From positions 248,001 through 312,000 of the forward strand of contig NZ_JADZLQ010000002.1 in assembly GCF_015905305.1 (NCBI RefSeq): a stretch of 64,000 nt of DNA. The letters run 5' to 3'. Below, piece after piece: positions 1-8,589 of the stretch. Source of the stretch: Pinirhizobacter soli (GTDB lineage Bacteria > Pseudomonadota > Gammaproteobacteria > Xanthomonadales > Rhodanobacteraceae). Made by a program: the position numbers and the translations under genes. The first letter of the stretch is position 1, and each line of letters opens with the position of its first letter. The notes under the pieces were generated by a model. It was not told the origin of the DNA, did no database searches, and was given only the letters and a program-made list of their open reading frames with translations.

Positions 1-988
1 GCAGGGAAAGATTGATCGCCACGTAACTCACCGGCACGCCTTCGATGTCCCAGGCGGCCAGCTGGGCAAGTACGCGCCGCAGCACCGTTTCCCCCAGGGC
101 ATGGATCAAACCTGAGCGTTCGGCCACCGGCACGAACACCGTCGGGGGCACGTCGCCACGCGTTATGTGATTCCAGCGCGCCAATGCTTCCAGCCCGCGC
201 ACCTGGCCCGAGCGCAGGCAGCGCTTGGGCTGGTAGGCCACTTCGATGTCGTCCTGTTGCAAAGCCTGGCGCAGGTCCAGGGCCAGCGCCATGCGTTCGC
301 GGGCGAGTTCATGCATGCCCTCGACGTAGAAGCGAAAGTCGGCCTTGCCAGTTTCCTTCACCGAATACATCGCCGCATCGGCGTTGCGCAGGAGGGTCTC
401 CGCGTCATGGCCGTCCCGCGGGGCCACGGCCACGCCGATGCTGGGCGAAACGGCCAGCAACTCGCCACCCACCTGCACCGGCCGGGACACCAGGTCCAGC
501 ACCTTGCGGCAGATCCGGGAAAGGTTTTCCTCACCGCTGTAACGCCTGAGCACCACCACGAATTCATCGCCGCCGAAGCGGGCCACGATGTCGCGTTCGC
601 GCACGCTCTGGCGCAACGAACGGCCCACGGCGCGCAGGAACAGGTCGCCGCCCTGGTGACCATGGATGTCATTGATGGCCTTGAAACCGTCAAGGTCGAT
701 GAACAGCACCGCCAGCGAGGGACGCTCGCCGGGGGCAAACATGCCGTTCAGTTCATGCATCACATAGGCCCGGTTGGGCAGGCCCGTGAGCGGATCGTGC
801 CAGGCATGGAAGGCCATTCCCTTGCCCTTGCGCTTGCGATTGGCCCGCCGCCAGGCCACCAGGGCCAGCACCAGGGCGGCCGAACACACGGCCGCCAGCA
901 GCATGCTGACGACCACGTGGCTTGCCGCCATGGAGGGAAACGATTGCATGGCGCCCACCGAAGCACGAAACGTGCCGACGCCCATCAT
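1..988 (-). CDS. GGDEF-EAL cyclic-di-GMP regulator (3' end outside window)
   Basis: Membrane-anchored c-di-GMP enzyme, cut by the left window edge after about 329 residues. One membrane segment lies near residues 24-46. The GGDEF domain follows, with an intact GGDEF at 139-143 and an RxxD product-inhibition site (R130-D133) five residues before it, so cyclase activity is plausible. The EAL domain starts near 245, with EAL at 267-269; its remaining metal ligands lie outside the window. The start is the ATG-ATG pair just downstream of the S9 peptidase stop (34 bp gap). No strong ribosome site is visible and the frame is open upstream, so the start is uncertain. No sensory domain is seen between membrane and GGDEF. 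It may synthesise or degrade c-di-GMP, or both. Confidence 0.85.
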   Translation of the reverse strand, partial: MMGVGTFRASVGAMQSFPSMAASHVVVSMLLAAVCSAALVLALVAWRRANRKRKGKGMAFHAWHDPLTGLPNRAYVMHELNGMFAPGERPSLAVLFIDLDGFKAINDIHGHQGGDLFLRAVGRSLRQSVRERDIVARFGGDEFVVVLRRYSGEENLSRICRKVLDLVSRPVQVGGELLAVSPSIGVAVAPRDGHDAETLLRNADAAMYSVKETGKADFRFYVEGMHELARERMALALDLRQALQQDDIEVAYQPKRCLRSGQVRGLEALARWNHITRGDVPPTVFVPVAERSGLIHALGETVLRRVLAQLAAWDIEGVPVSYVAINLSL

Positions 989-1022
989 CGTCCGTCCGGT
1001 GCAGCGGTCGCCCTGGCTTGAC

Positions 1023-3083
1023 TCACTTGAGGTACTGGGTGAACCAATCCAGCGCCCGCTGCAGCACGTCGCGACGGTGCGCTTCGTCCTTGAAGGCATG
1101 GCCCTCGCCCGGATACACCACCAGGCGCGTCGGTACGCCCTGGGCACGCAGGGCATGCCAGAACTCGAACGACTGCGGCGCCGGGCATTCGGCGTCCCGG
1201 TCACCCACCACCACCAGGGTCGGGGTCTTGGCCTGCTTGATGTAGTTGATGGCCGAGCTCTTCGCGTACACCGCCGGGTCGTCGTAGACCGACGCCCCGA
1301 AGAACGGCGTCATCCACTGGTCAATGGAATTCTGGCCGTAGTAGCTCTGCCAGTTGGCGATGCCCGCCCCGGCCACAGCTGCCTTGAAGCGCTGGGTCTG
1401 GGTCACGGAGAACATGGTCATGAAGCCGCCGTAGCTCCAGCCGGTAAGGCCCAGCCGGCGGTCGTCCACGGGATGGTTCTTTTCGACTTCATCCACCCCT
1501 TTAAGGATGTCGCGCAAGTCGCCGTAGCCGAAGTCCTTGCGATTGGCCTGGACGAAGGCCTCACCCTGGCCATAGCTGCCGCGGGGATTGGGCATCAGCA
1601 CGAAGTAGCCCAGGGCCGAAAGCGGCGCCGGGCCGAAACCGACGCCGGGCCAGCGCGGTACGACGGCGCTGCTGGGGCCGCCGTGCACCGAGACGATCAT
1701 CGGGTAGCGCTTGTTCTTGTCGAACCCTGCCGGGAACAGCAGCCAGCCCTGCACCTTATGGCCTTCGTTCTCCCATTCGATGGATTCGGCCTTGCCCCAG
1801 ACGGGCTTCAACCCGGCATTGATCGAAGTCACGGCGGTGGGTGCCCCGGCAAAACGCCGGTCGTCACCCAGGTGGGCGACGTAGACCTCTGGCGCCTGGG
1901 CGAAGGTGGACTGCACGAAGGTGGCAGTGCGCCCGGCGTCATCGAAGGCGACGGACATTTCCAGGCGACCGTCGCCGATATAGGCCTGGGCTTCGTAAAG
2001 CGCCGTCGGCTCGCCCAACGCACCGTCCTTCACGGGGTAGTCGACCAGGCGGCTGCCGCCACCGATGATCTCGGCCACCGTCAAACGGTCTGGCGCGGTC
2101 CATTCGATCCAGGCGGCGGTAGTGGTTGCACGGGGCGTGAGGTTGTGCGGCTCGCCACCGGTGCTGGGCACCAGATAGATATCGCCGCCGGTGGCGCCCT
2201 GGTCGCTCATCAGGCCGCCGATGAAGGCCACCTGCGACCCATCGGGGGAGAAACGCGGCACGGCCAGCTGCAAGCCTTTCAACTCGCCGGACAGCTTGGC
2301 GGTGTCGACGATGCTTACGGGTTTGGCGCCAGCGCGGGCTTCCTGGACATAGAGCTGGGCAATCCACCAGTTGTTGTCGCCCGGCGGCTGGGCGGCGGCA
2401 TAGACCAGGCGCGCGCCCTTCGCGTCGAATGCGTATTCGTATACGTGCAGAGCGTCGGGCGTGAGCACCGACAGCGCGCCGGTGGCTGCGTCCACCTTGG
2501 CGACGTGCTGCACTTCAATGTCGTCGACGCCGATCTCGCCTGAAGGCGGCTTGGTCGCGGCCAGCGCACTGGCCTCGCGCGTGGCGCCGGGCACATACAG
2601 GAAACTGATCGACTTGCCATCGGCAAGCCAGGCCAGGTCGCTGGCCAGTCCCGCCAGGCGGGACACCTGGCGAGGTGTCTGCGAACCGGCGCCGGCGCTG
2701 ACGAAGATGTCGCGGGTGGCAGGCTTGCCGTCGGCGCCCTTGCGGCCGGCGCAATCAGACAGGAAGGCCAGTTGCTTTGAGTCCGGCGACCAGCTCGGAT
2801 CGGATTGCTGGCAACTGCCGGGCTTGGCCGTACCTACCGCCTTGGCATTACGACCGTCGATGTCGGCCACCTTCAGGGCCGGCTTGTCGTTGATCTCGGT
2901 TACATAGGCCAGATGCTTGCCGTCGGGCGAAATGGCGGTGGAACGAATGGCGTGCACCTGCCCCAGCGACTTCAACACCGCACCGATGCGCGGATCAGGC
3001 GTGGCGTCGGCGGCATACGCCTGGCACGAAACCAGGGCCATGGCAAAGGCGAGGCCCCAGGCGGGCGCTGCTCGGTAGGTCAT
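1023..3083 (-). CDS. S9 family prolyl-oligopeptidase-type serine peptidase, secreted
   Basis: Protein of 686 residues. A signal peptide (about residues 1-24, ending AYA-like) points to the periplasm. The middle holds WD40-like/beta-propeller repeats typical of S9B/S9C peptidases. The C-terminal third is an alpha/beta hydrolase with nucleophile motif GWSYGG (Ser550), probable Asp630 in GDRD and His662 in GEGH. The family (dipeptidyl peptidase IV and acylaminoacyl peptidases) cleaves short peptides, so a role in peptide scavenging is inferred. The specificity cannot be read from sequence. It precedes the GGDEF-EAL gene on the same strand. Confidence 0.9.
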   Translation of the reverse strand: MTYRAAPAWGLAFAMALVSCQAYAADATPDPRIGAVLKSLGQVHAIRSTAISPDGKHLAYVTEINDKPALKVADIDGRNAKAVGTAKPGSCQQSDPSWSPDSKQLAFLSDCAGRKGADGKPATRDIFVSAGAGSQTPRQVSRLAGLASDLAWLADGKSISFLYVPGATREASALAATKPPSGEIGVDDIEVQHVAKVDAATGALSVLTPDALHVYEYAFDAKGARLVYAAAQPPGDNNWWIAQLYVQEARAGAKPVSIVDTAKLSGELKGLQLAVPRFSPDGSQVAFIGGLMSDQGATGGDIYLVPSTGGEPHNLTPRATTTAAWIEWTAPDRLTVAEIIGGGSRLVDYPVKDGALGEPTALYEAQAYIGDGRLEMSVAFDDAGRTATFVQSTFAQAPEVYVAHLGDDRRFAGAPTAVTSINAGLKPVWGKAESIEWENEGHKVQGWLLFPAGFDKNKRYPMIVSVHGGPSSAVVPRWPGVGFGPAPLSALGYFVLMPNPRGSYGQGEAFVQANRKDFGYGDLRDILKGVDEVEKNHPVDDRRLGLTGWSYGGFMTMFSVTQTQRFKAAVAGAGIANWQSYYGQNSIDQWMTPFFGASVYDDPAVYAKSSAINYIKQAKTPTLVVVGDRDAECPAPQSFEFWHALRAQGVPTRLVVYPGEGHAFKDEAHRRDVLQRALDWFTQYLK

Positions 3084-3149
3084 CGTCGGTAATTCCCCAT
3101 CAGTGGACCCGCCGACGCTAGCAGATTGCGCGTTCAGCGGCGCGTGGCA

Positions 3150-3434
3150 TCAGGCCTGGAGGTCGGCGAATTCCGGGTGCCGCTCAATCCAGCCGGCCGC
3201 GTAACTGCAGGCGGGCGTCACTTTCCAGCCTTCACTGCGCGCGGCCTGGAAAGCGGCGAGCGTCAAGGCCCCGGCGATGCCGCGGCCGCCGACCACATCG
3301 GGCACGCCGGTATGCATGATGGTCATGATGTTTCCCGACAACTGGTAGTCCAGCACGCAGTGCGCCCCGTCCACGACGGCTTCGAAGACCTGTTCGCGGC
3401 GTTTGTGGACGATGTCGATCGTCGGTTTATCCAT
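3150..3434 (-). CDS. YidJ-like GNAT N-acetyltransferase domain protein
   Basis: Small protein of 94 residues matching the COG2388 type of minimal GNAT fold. The central GGRGIAGALTLAAF segment is the acetyl-CoA pyrophosphate-binding loop, and the C-terminal CSYAAGWIERHPEF matches the family signature. The ATG at 3434 is chosen because a GAGGG ribosome site lies about eight bases upstream and the family starts here; the frame is open further upstream without support. It lies between the S9 peptidase and the divergent CorA-type gene. The acceptor substrate is unknown for the family. Confidence 0.8.
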   Translation of the reverse strand: MDKPTIDIVHKRREQVFEAVVDGAHCVLDYQLSGNIMTIMHTGVPDVVGGRGIAGALTLAAFQAARSEGWKVTPACSYAAGWIERHPEFADLQA

Positions 3435-3571
3435 GACCAGCCCTCGTTCGCGTTTCGTGGATGTTCCAAAGCGTAGCGTGAAGGCCTTGCCACGACGAGT
3501 CGGCATGGCTGGACAGGCGCAGGCAGCGTCGCCAGCATAGGCCGGTCTCCTCGCCACCGGCGGCCCCTCCC

Positions 3572-4534
3572 ATGCTCATCGTGCACTACAGCCGACAGTT
3601 ACAAGCCGCCCAGGCTTGGCAGCCAGGCACCGTGATCGGCGACAACGCCTTGTGGTTCGACCTGATCGATCCCACCGACGACGAACGCAAGGCGGCGAGC
3701 AAAGCCAGCGGCATGGTGGTGCCCGAACGAGACGACCTCAACGGCCTAACCTTGAGCAGCCGCCACCGCGCAGGTTCCGACTCGCTGGAATTGAGCGTGC
3801 CTTACTTCGCCGCCGAGCACGACGACAAACCCGCAACGCCCATGGGCATCGTGGTGGGAAGCCAGGCCATCGTCACCGTCCGCTTCGCCCAGTCGCGCGC
3901 CTTCGACCTCTGCCAGGAGTGCGCGCGGGAGAAACCCTTCGACGGCAGCGGCGATGTGTTCACCACCCTGGTCGAATCCATCGTGGACCTGGCCGCAGAA
4001 CGCATGCAGGAGGTCGCCGGCGACCTGCGCAAACTCTCCGCCCGGGTGTTTTCCACCAACCGCCTGGGCACGCCTGTCCTGCGCCGCTGCATGCTGGAAG
4101 TGGGCCGCCTGGAAAGCATCCAGACTCGCACGCGCACCTCGCTGCTGAGCATCCAGCGCATCGTCAGCTTCGTCCGCGCCAAGGAGCCGGCGTGGGCCGA
4201 TGGCGACGAGCAGGGCCGGCTGCGCGTGGTCGACCACGACCTTCGCACGCTGGACGAATTCGACGACCAGCTGACCAACAAACTGCAGTTCCTGCTGGAC
4301 GCGAGCCTGGGGTTCATCAACACCGACCAGAACCATGTGATGAAGGTGCTGACCGTGGTCTCCGTGGCCACCGTGCCACCGATCCTGCTGGCCGGCGTCT
4401 GGGGCATGAACTTCAAGCGAATGCCGGAACTGGACTGGACCTACGGCTATCCCCTGGCGCTGGCGACCATCGTCATATCGATCATCCTGCCCGTGCTGTG
4501 GTTCCGTTGGCGCGGCTGGCTGGCCGACGACTAG
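3572..4534 (+). CDS. CorA-family divalent cation transporter
   Basis: Inner-membrane protein of 320 residues. It has a long, mostly helical cytoplasmic N-terminal domain and two C-terminal membrane helices (about 253-277 and 292-312). The family hallmark GMN sits at 278-280, followed by a short acidic periplasmic loop. The length fits CorA/ZntB. The usual cargo would be Mg2+, Co2+ or Zn2+, and sequence alone does not decide among import of Mg2+ and export of Zn2+. The next gene begins 8 bp after the stop, so the two are probably co-transcribed. Confidence 0.88.
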   Translation: MLIVHYSRQLQAAQAWQPGTVIGDNALWFDLIDPTDDERKAASKASGMVVPERDDLNGLTLSSRHRAGSDSLELSVPYFAAEHDDKPATPMGIVVGSQAIVTVRFAQSRAFDLCQECAREKPFDGSGDVFTTLVESIVDLAAERMQEVAGDLRKLSARVFSTNRLGTPVLRRCMLEVGRLESIQTRTRTSLLSIQRIVSFVRAKEPAWADGDEQGRLRVVDHDLRTLDEFDDQLTNKLQFLLDASLGFINTDQNHVMKVLTVVSVATVPPILLAGVWGMNFKRMPELDWTYGYPLALATIVISIILPVLWFRWRGWLADD

Positions 4535-4542
4535 CCCACGCC

Positions 4543-5487
4543 ATGTCCCTGCGCGATGCGCTCGTAGCTCCCGCCCATGGCGCCGTGCGCCGGTGGGTAC
4601 TGCGTGCCTTTCCACGTGATCGGAAGGGCGGCATCGACTACGACCATCCTGAGGGCGACGCCGGGCTGTTCGGGCCTGACAGCGTCACCTGGCGCATCCA
4701 CGGCGACTTCGCCGGGATGCTCTCCGGCGGCCTGTGCGCCCTGATGCTGCAAACCCTGCACCCCAGGGCGCTGGCCGGGGTCTGGGATCACTCCAACTTC
4801 CGCACCGACCTGATCGGCCGGTTGCGGCGGACCACGGCTTTCGTCGGCGGTACCACCTATGCGCCCACCATGGCGGCCCACCAGCTGGTGGATCGGGTCA
4901 AGGCCATCCACGGCAAGGTAAGCGGGACCACCGCCGACGGCACGGCCTACGCGGCGGACGACCCGGACCTGCTCACCTGGGTGCACGTCACGGAAATGTA
5001 CAGTTTCCTGGCCGGCTACCGCCGCTACCGCCGCCACGACCTGTCCGCCGGCATCGCCGACCGCTACTACGACGAGACACGACGCGTGGCCCAGGCACTG
5101 GGCGCCCGGGACGTACCCAGCTCCGAGGCCGCGGTGGAGGCCTATTTCGCCGAGCGGCAGACAGAGCTGCGTTTTGACGAACGGTCCCGGGAAGTGCTCA
5201 CCGTGCTTGCCGCGATCGAACTGCCGGTGCCCATGGCCGGGCTTTCGCGGGAACTGTTCCTGGGCGCCGGGGCCGCACTGCTGCCCGCCTGGGCTGTCGA
5301 AAAGCTCGGGCGGTCCCCGCGCCAGCGGGCCGAGGCCCAGTTTGCTGCGACCGCGCTGCGGGGCCTGGCCCCGGTGTTCCGCGGGGCGCTGTCCGAAGGG
5401 GTGGCCGCGCGTTCGTGCCGGCGCGTGGGCCGGTCGCCGCGACTGCTCGACCAGTGGCCGCCGGCCCTTCACGAAACAAGGAGTTAA
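4543..5487 (+). CDS. MpaB/DUF2236-family oxygenase
   Basis: Protein of 314 residues with the DUF2236 (ER-bound oxygenase MpaB/latex-clearing protein) pattern. An N-terminal region carries LHPRALAGVWDHSNF followed by a GRLRRTTAFVGGTTYAP block, and a central HVTEMYSFLAGYRRY segment supplies further conserved His/Arg residues. Family members studied elsewhere are b-type haem oxygenases, so haem binding is inferred. The ATG at 4543 lies 8 bp after the CorA-type stop and its ribosome site would be inside that gene. The substrate is unknown. The reading frame is open upstream across the CorA gene, but that part is antisense-like noise. Confidence 0.8.
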   Translation: MSLRDALVAPAHGAVRRWVLRAFPRDRKGGIDYDHPEGDAGLFGPDSVTWRIHGDFAGMLSGGLCALMLQTLHPRALAGVWDHSNFRTDLIGRLRRTTAFVGGTTYAPTMAAHQLVDRVKAIHGKVSGTTADGTAYAADDPDLLTWVHVTEMYSFLAGYRRYRRHDLSAGIADRYYDETRRVAQALGARDVPSSEAAVEAYFAERQTELRFDERSREVLTVLAAIELPVPMAGLSRELFLGAGAALLPAWAVEKLGRSPRQRAEAQFAATALRGLAPVFRGALSEGVAARSCRRVGRSPRLLDQWPPALHETRS

Positions 5488-5620
5488 AGTTCGCGCCGGA
5501 AGGGCCGATAGCCTCGCCAAGGGGTGCCACATCGACATCCCACGCGGTCAGGCCCATCGGCGAGCATGTCGACGGGGAGGAAGCCCGAGGATGTATTTCA
5601 TCGTCCAAACACGCTTTTTC

Positions 5621-5668
5621 GGCGTCGCCACGGCGGCGACGCCCTGCCGCGTCCGCGCGGGGCAGGGC
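5621..5668 (+). promoter_or_regulatory. Two overlapping hairpins in the leader of the GGDEF gene
   Basis: A perfect 9-bp stem (5621-5629 with 5635-5643, 5-nt loop) overlaps by three bases an 8-bp stem (5641-5648 with 5661-5668). The second stem contains the G-rich stretch that would serve as ribosome site for the ATG at 5671. The two stems cannot form fully at once, so a switching leader is possible. No T-run follows, so neither resembles a classical terminator. No function is shown. Confidence 0.5.
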
Positions 5669-5670
5669 TG

Positions 5671-6744
5671 ATGCGCGTGCCCTGGCAAGCCCTGCCCGAT
5701 GGCCTGCCGCAAACACGGCTACTGGATTCGGTGGCCGAATTCACCGTGCACCGCGATATCGATGCCCTGGACCACAGCCTGGTGCTGTCGCTGGCCGAGC
5801 TGGTTGAAGCGACTTCCGTGGCGCTGTGCAAGCGCACCGACGAAACCGACAACGCACTGGAAATGATCGCCCTGTGCGTGCCTGATGAGCACAACAACCT
5901 CACCGTGGAAGCCATCTGCATGCCGGTGGTGGAAAGCTACTCGGCCGAGCTGGACATGGTGATCAGCGAACTGGAACCGCGCAGCATCGACAGTGGCGAT
6001 GGCCTCTACACGTTGATCGTGCCTGTCCAGCGCGAGCAGCGCGCGATCGGCGCCCTGGTGATCCAGGCCGAGCGAAAGCTCGACGGCCTGGTGGCGCTGG
6101 TGGAGGGCTTCGCCCGCATCTATGCCAATTACACGGCCCTGCTCAACGAGAGCGAGCGCGACAAGCTTACCGGCCTGTTCAACCGCCGCACCTTCGAGCA
6201 GCGCCTGCAACGCCTGCTCAAGCGCCAGCGCATGCAGCGCGCCCGGGCTGCCGCGGAAGCAGCCGCCGGCGGCGAACGCCGCGTCGATGGCGAAGTGGGC
6301 CGGGTGTGGCTTGCCATCCTGGATATCGATCATTTCAAGCGGATCAACGACAACTTCGGCCATGTCTACGGCGATGAAGTGATCCTGCTGCTGGCGCAGA
6401 TGATGCGCAGCTCCTTCCGCCAGACCGACGTCCTCTTCCGCTTCGGCGGCGAGGAATTCGTCGTGCTGCTGGGTTCGCTCGACGAGGCCACCGCGCGCGC
6501 GGCCCTGCAACGTTTCCGCGAGCGCGTGGCTACCCATGTATTCCCGCAGGTCGGGCATGTCACGGTGAGCATCGGCTACGCGAACATCGGCGAAAGCGAT
6601 TATCCGGAAATCGTGCTGGACCGTGCCGACAAGGCGCTGTATTTCGCCAAGCAGAACGGCCGCAACTGCCTGCACGGCTACGAAGCGCTGGCCGCGACCG
6701 GCGCGCTGGCCCCGACCAGCGCGGGTTCGATCGACCTGTTCTAA
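5671..6744 (+). CDS. Diguanylate cyclase (GGEEF domain)
   Basis: Soluble protein of 357 residues. Residues 1-155 form a GAF-like sensory region without clear ligand motifs. The GGDEF domain follows from about 160, with active-site GGEEF at 259-263 and an RxxD inhibitory site (R250-D253). An Ala/Arg-rich insert lies at about 185-207, inside the early part of the domain. It should make c-di-GMP from two GTP. The ATG at 5671 was chosen over upstream in-frame codons because the sensory domain begins just after it and a GGGGCAGGG stretch precedes it. It converges on the DUF885 gene, 11 bp away. Confidence 0.88.
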   Translation: MRVPWQALPDGLPQTRLLDSVAEFTVHRDIDALDHSLVLSLAELVEATSVALCKRTDETDNALEMIALCVPDEHNNLTVEAICMPVVESYSAELDMVISELEPRSIDSGDGLYTLIVPVQREQRAIGALVIQAERKLDGLVALVEGFARIYANYTALLNESERDKLTGLFNRRTFEQRLQRLLKRQRMQRARAAAEAAAGGERRVDGEVGRVWLAILDIDHFKRINDNFGHVYGDEVILLLAQMMRSSFRQTDVLFRFGGEEFVVLLGSLDEATARAALQRFRERVATHVFPQVGHVTVSIGYANIGESDYPEIVLDRADKALYFAKQNGRNCLHGYEALAATGALAPTSAGSIDLF

Positions 6745-6755
6745 AAGTGCCCGCG

Positions 6756-8501
6756 TTAAAGCGGAGCTGAGTCGTCATGCAGCATGGCCTTGCGAACGAT
6801 CTTGATCGGCGCAAAACCCTGCTTCATGAAACCGTCGTGGAACGATTTGAGGTTGAAGGCGCTGCCTTCCTTCGCCGCCACGTCGGTGCGCAGCTTCAGG
6901 ATCTCAAGCTTGCCGAGCGTGTAGTAGAGGTACGTGGGATCCGACGTGCCGCGCTTGGTTTCCACCGTACCCACGGCGTGCGACTGATAACCTTCCTTGA
7001 CGAAGAAATCCACCGCCTGGTCGAAGGTCATCTGGCCGGTATGCATCTTGATGCCCACGATGAACCGCGCATTGCGAAGCAGCGCATCCTGCAGCTGGCC
7101 CAGCTTCAGCAGCTTCTGCTTCTTTTCGTCACCCGGGTACATGAACTTCGCCAGGCCCTCATCGAGCATCATCTGCTCGCTGTAGTGCGCCCAGCCTTCG
7201 GCATTGGTGGAGCAGCCGATGAGCTTGCGCACGCGGTCGGAAAGATCGTGCATCCACAGGAACTGCACATAGTGGCCGGGATAGGCTTCGTGCACGGCGA
7301 CATTGTTGATCACCGGGTACGAAAGCTGGGTCATGAATTCATCGGTCTGCTTCTTGTCCCAGTTGGGCTCAGGCAAGGTGACATTGAAGAACGCCTCCTT
7401 GGCCACCTTCTCGTACGGCCCCGGGGTGTCCATCGAGGCAAACGTCGTGGCCCGCTCGAAGGGCGGGGTTTCCTCCACGATCGGCCGCACCGGGGTGGGA
7501 ATGGTGACGATGCCCTTGTCGTTGATGAAGGCGATCAGCTTGTCGAAGGTGCCGCGGAAGGTGGGTAGCAATTCATCGCGCGTGGGATGATCGGCGCCAA
7601 GGTCGGCCAGCACCTGTTGCGGCGATTTGGACGGATCCAGCGATTTCGCCACGCGGGCGAATTCGGCCTGGTTGGCCCGCATGTCCTTCATGTCGATCTC
7701 GACCAGGCGGTCAAGCGGCGTGTCCACCATCTCATCGTACGCAAGCTTCTTGCGGAAGTTGGCCTCGCCGATGCGGAAGTCGCCCTTCGACCGGGGAAGC
7801 AGGTCGGTCTTCATCCAGGCCTGGTAGTCGTTGAGCGCCTTGATCACCGCGCCATTGGTGGCGGCGAACTGGGCCTTGAGCTCAGGATCCTTCGCATCCT
7901 TGAATGCCGCGGTCACATCATTGGTGAAGAACGAGACCAGGCCCGGCAGCTGCTCCAGGGCGATCTCGGTGTATATCTTCGGCGGGTTCTTAAGGTTGGC
8001 GCGCGCATCCACCGCCAGCACCCGGGGCATCGCCTTTTCGCGCTCGATCAGTACCCGCAGGCGCTCGTCGGGGCTGGCAAAGCTGCGCGACATCAGGTTG
8101 AAGGCGCTGCTGGTGATGCCGCTGGAATAGAAATCGGGGTTTTTCTCCCAGGGGCGAATATTTTCAAGGGTAAGCAGCGAGGAGCGGATGCTTCCCAACA
8201 GCAGTTCACGATCGCCCTTGGCATCGTCTGACAACGTCGCCGGATCCACCGCGGCCACCTGGGCTTCCCACGATTTCAGCGCCTTGACCTGCGCATCCAC
8301 GCCAGCACGGGAATAGTCCTCCAGCTTGCCATCGTATTGATGGATGCCGGTGGGCGTGGCCGCGCTCGGGTTGTTGGGGAAGTAGTAGGTATCGAAGTAG
8401 CTGTCGGCGAGTTTGCCCAGGTCCGCATCAGTGGCGGCGGCGAGGGTGGGCAGCGACAGCGCGATGCAGGCGGCAAGGATCAGGGCAGGACGACGGATCA
8501 C
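6756..8501 (-). CDS. DUF885 family secreted protein, putative metallopeptidase
   Basis: Protein of 581 residues from a GTG start at 8501. GGAG stands eight bases before this GTG and a signal peptide (about residues 1-23, ending LAAA) begins right there. The DUF885 signature HEAYPGH is present in the C-terminal half, followed by NAEGWAHYSEQ, which resembles gluzincin metal ligands (HExxH-like plus a downstream Glu). The family is annotated as uncharacterised but fits zinc peptidases or carboxypeptidases. A periplasmic or exported location is inferred from the signal peptide. The open frame continues upstream of 8501 without coding character. Confidence 0.85.
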   Translation of the reverse strand: MIRRPALILAACIALSLPTLAAATDADLGKLADSYFDTYYFPNNPSAATPTGIHQYDGKLEDYSRAGVDAQVKALKSWEAQVAAVDPATLSDDAKGDRELLLGSIRSSLLTLENIRPWEKNPDFYSSGITSSAFNLMSRSFASPDERLRVLIEREKAMPRVLAVDARANLKNPPKIYTEIALEQLPGLVSFFTNDVTAAFKDAKDPELKAQFAATNGAVIKALNDYQAWMKTDLLPRSKGDFRIGEANFRKKLAYDEMVDTPLDRLVEIDMKDMRANQAEFARVAKSLDPSKSPQQVLADLGADHPTRDELLPTFRGTFDKLIAFINDKGIVTIPTPVRPIVEETPPFERATTFASMDTPGPYEKVAKEAFFNVTLPEPNWDKKQTDEFMTQLSYPVINNVAVHEAYPGHYVQFLWMHDLSDRVRKLIGCSTNAEGWAHYSEQMMLDEGLAKFMYPGDEKKQKLLKLGQLQDALLRNARFIVGIKMHTGQMTFDQAVDFFVKEGYQSHAVGTVETKRGTSDPTYLYYTLGKLEILKLRTDVAAKEGSAFNLKSFHDGFMKQGFAPIKIVRKAMLHDDSAPL

Positions 8502-8589
8502 TTCAGACGCTCCGGGGAGGGATGGGTGGCGGCCGATGCTGCACCTTGCACCCGCCCCTCCGCAAGGGCCCGCGGTATGACTTCTGGGC

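Noticed and set aside
774-2543. Long open + strand frame of about 590 codons opposite the S9 peptidase gene
   Set aside because: It is a GC-rich antisense shadow: no family motif, low-complexity His/Gly/Arg composition, and the opposite strand encodes a complete peptidase with catalytic triad.
3616-4542. Upstream in-frame extension of the MpaB/DUF2236 gene across the CorA-type gene
   Set aside because: The extension is Arg/Pro-rich noise in the wrong frame of a clear CorA-type gene. The oxygenase domain starts at 4543.
5488-5670. A c-di-GMP riboswitch in the leader of the diguanylate cyclase gene
   Set aside because: I looked for the GEMM-type conserved segments and did not find them. Only the two hairpins are supported.
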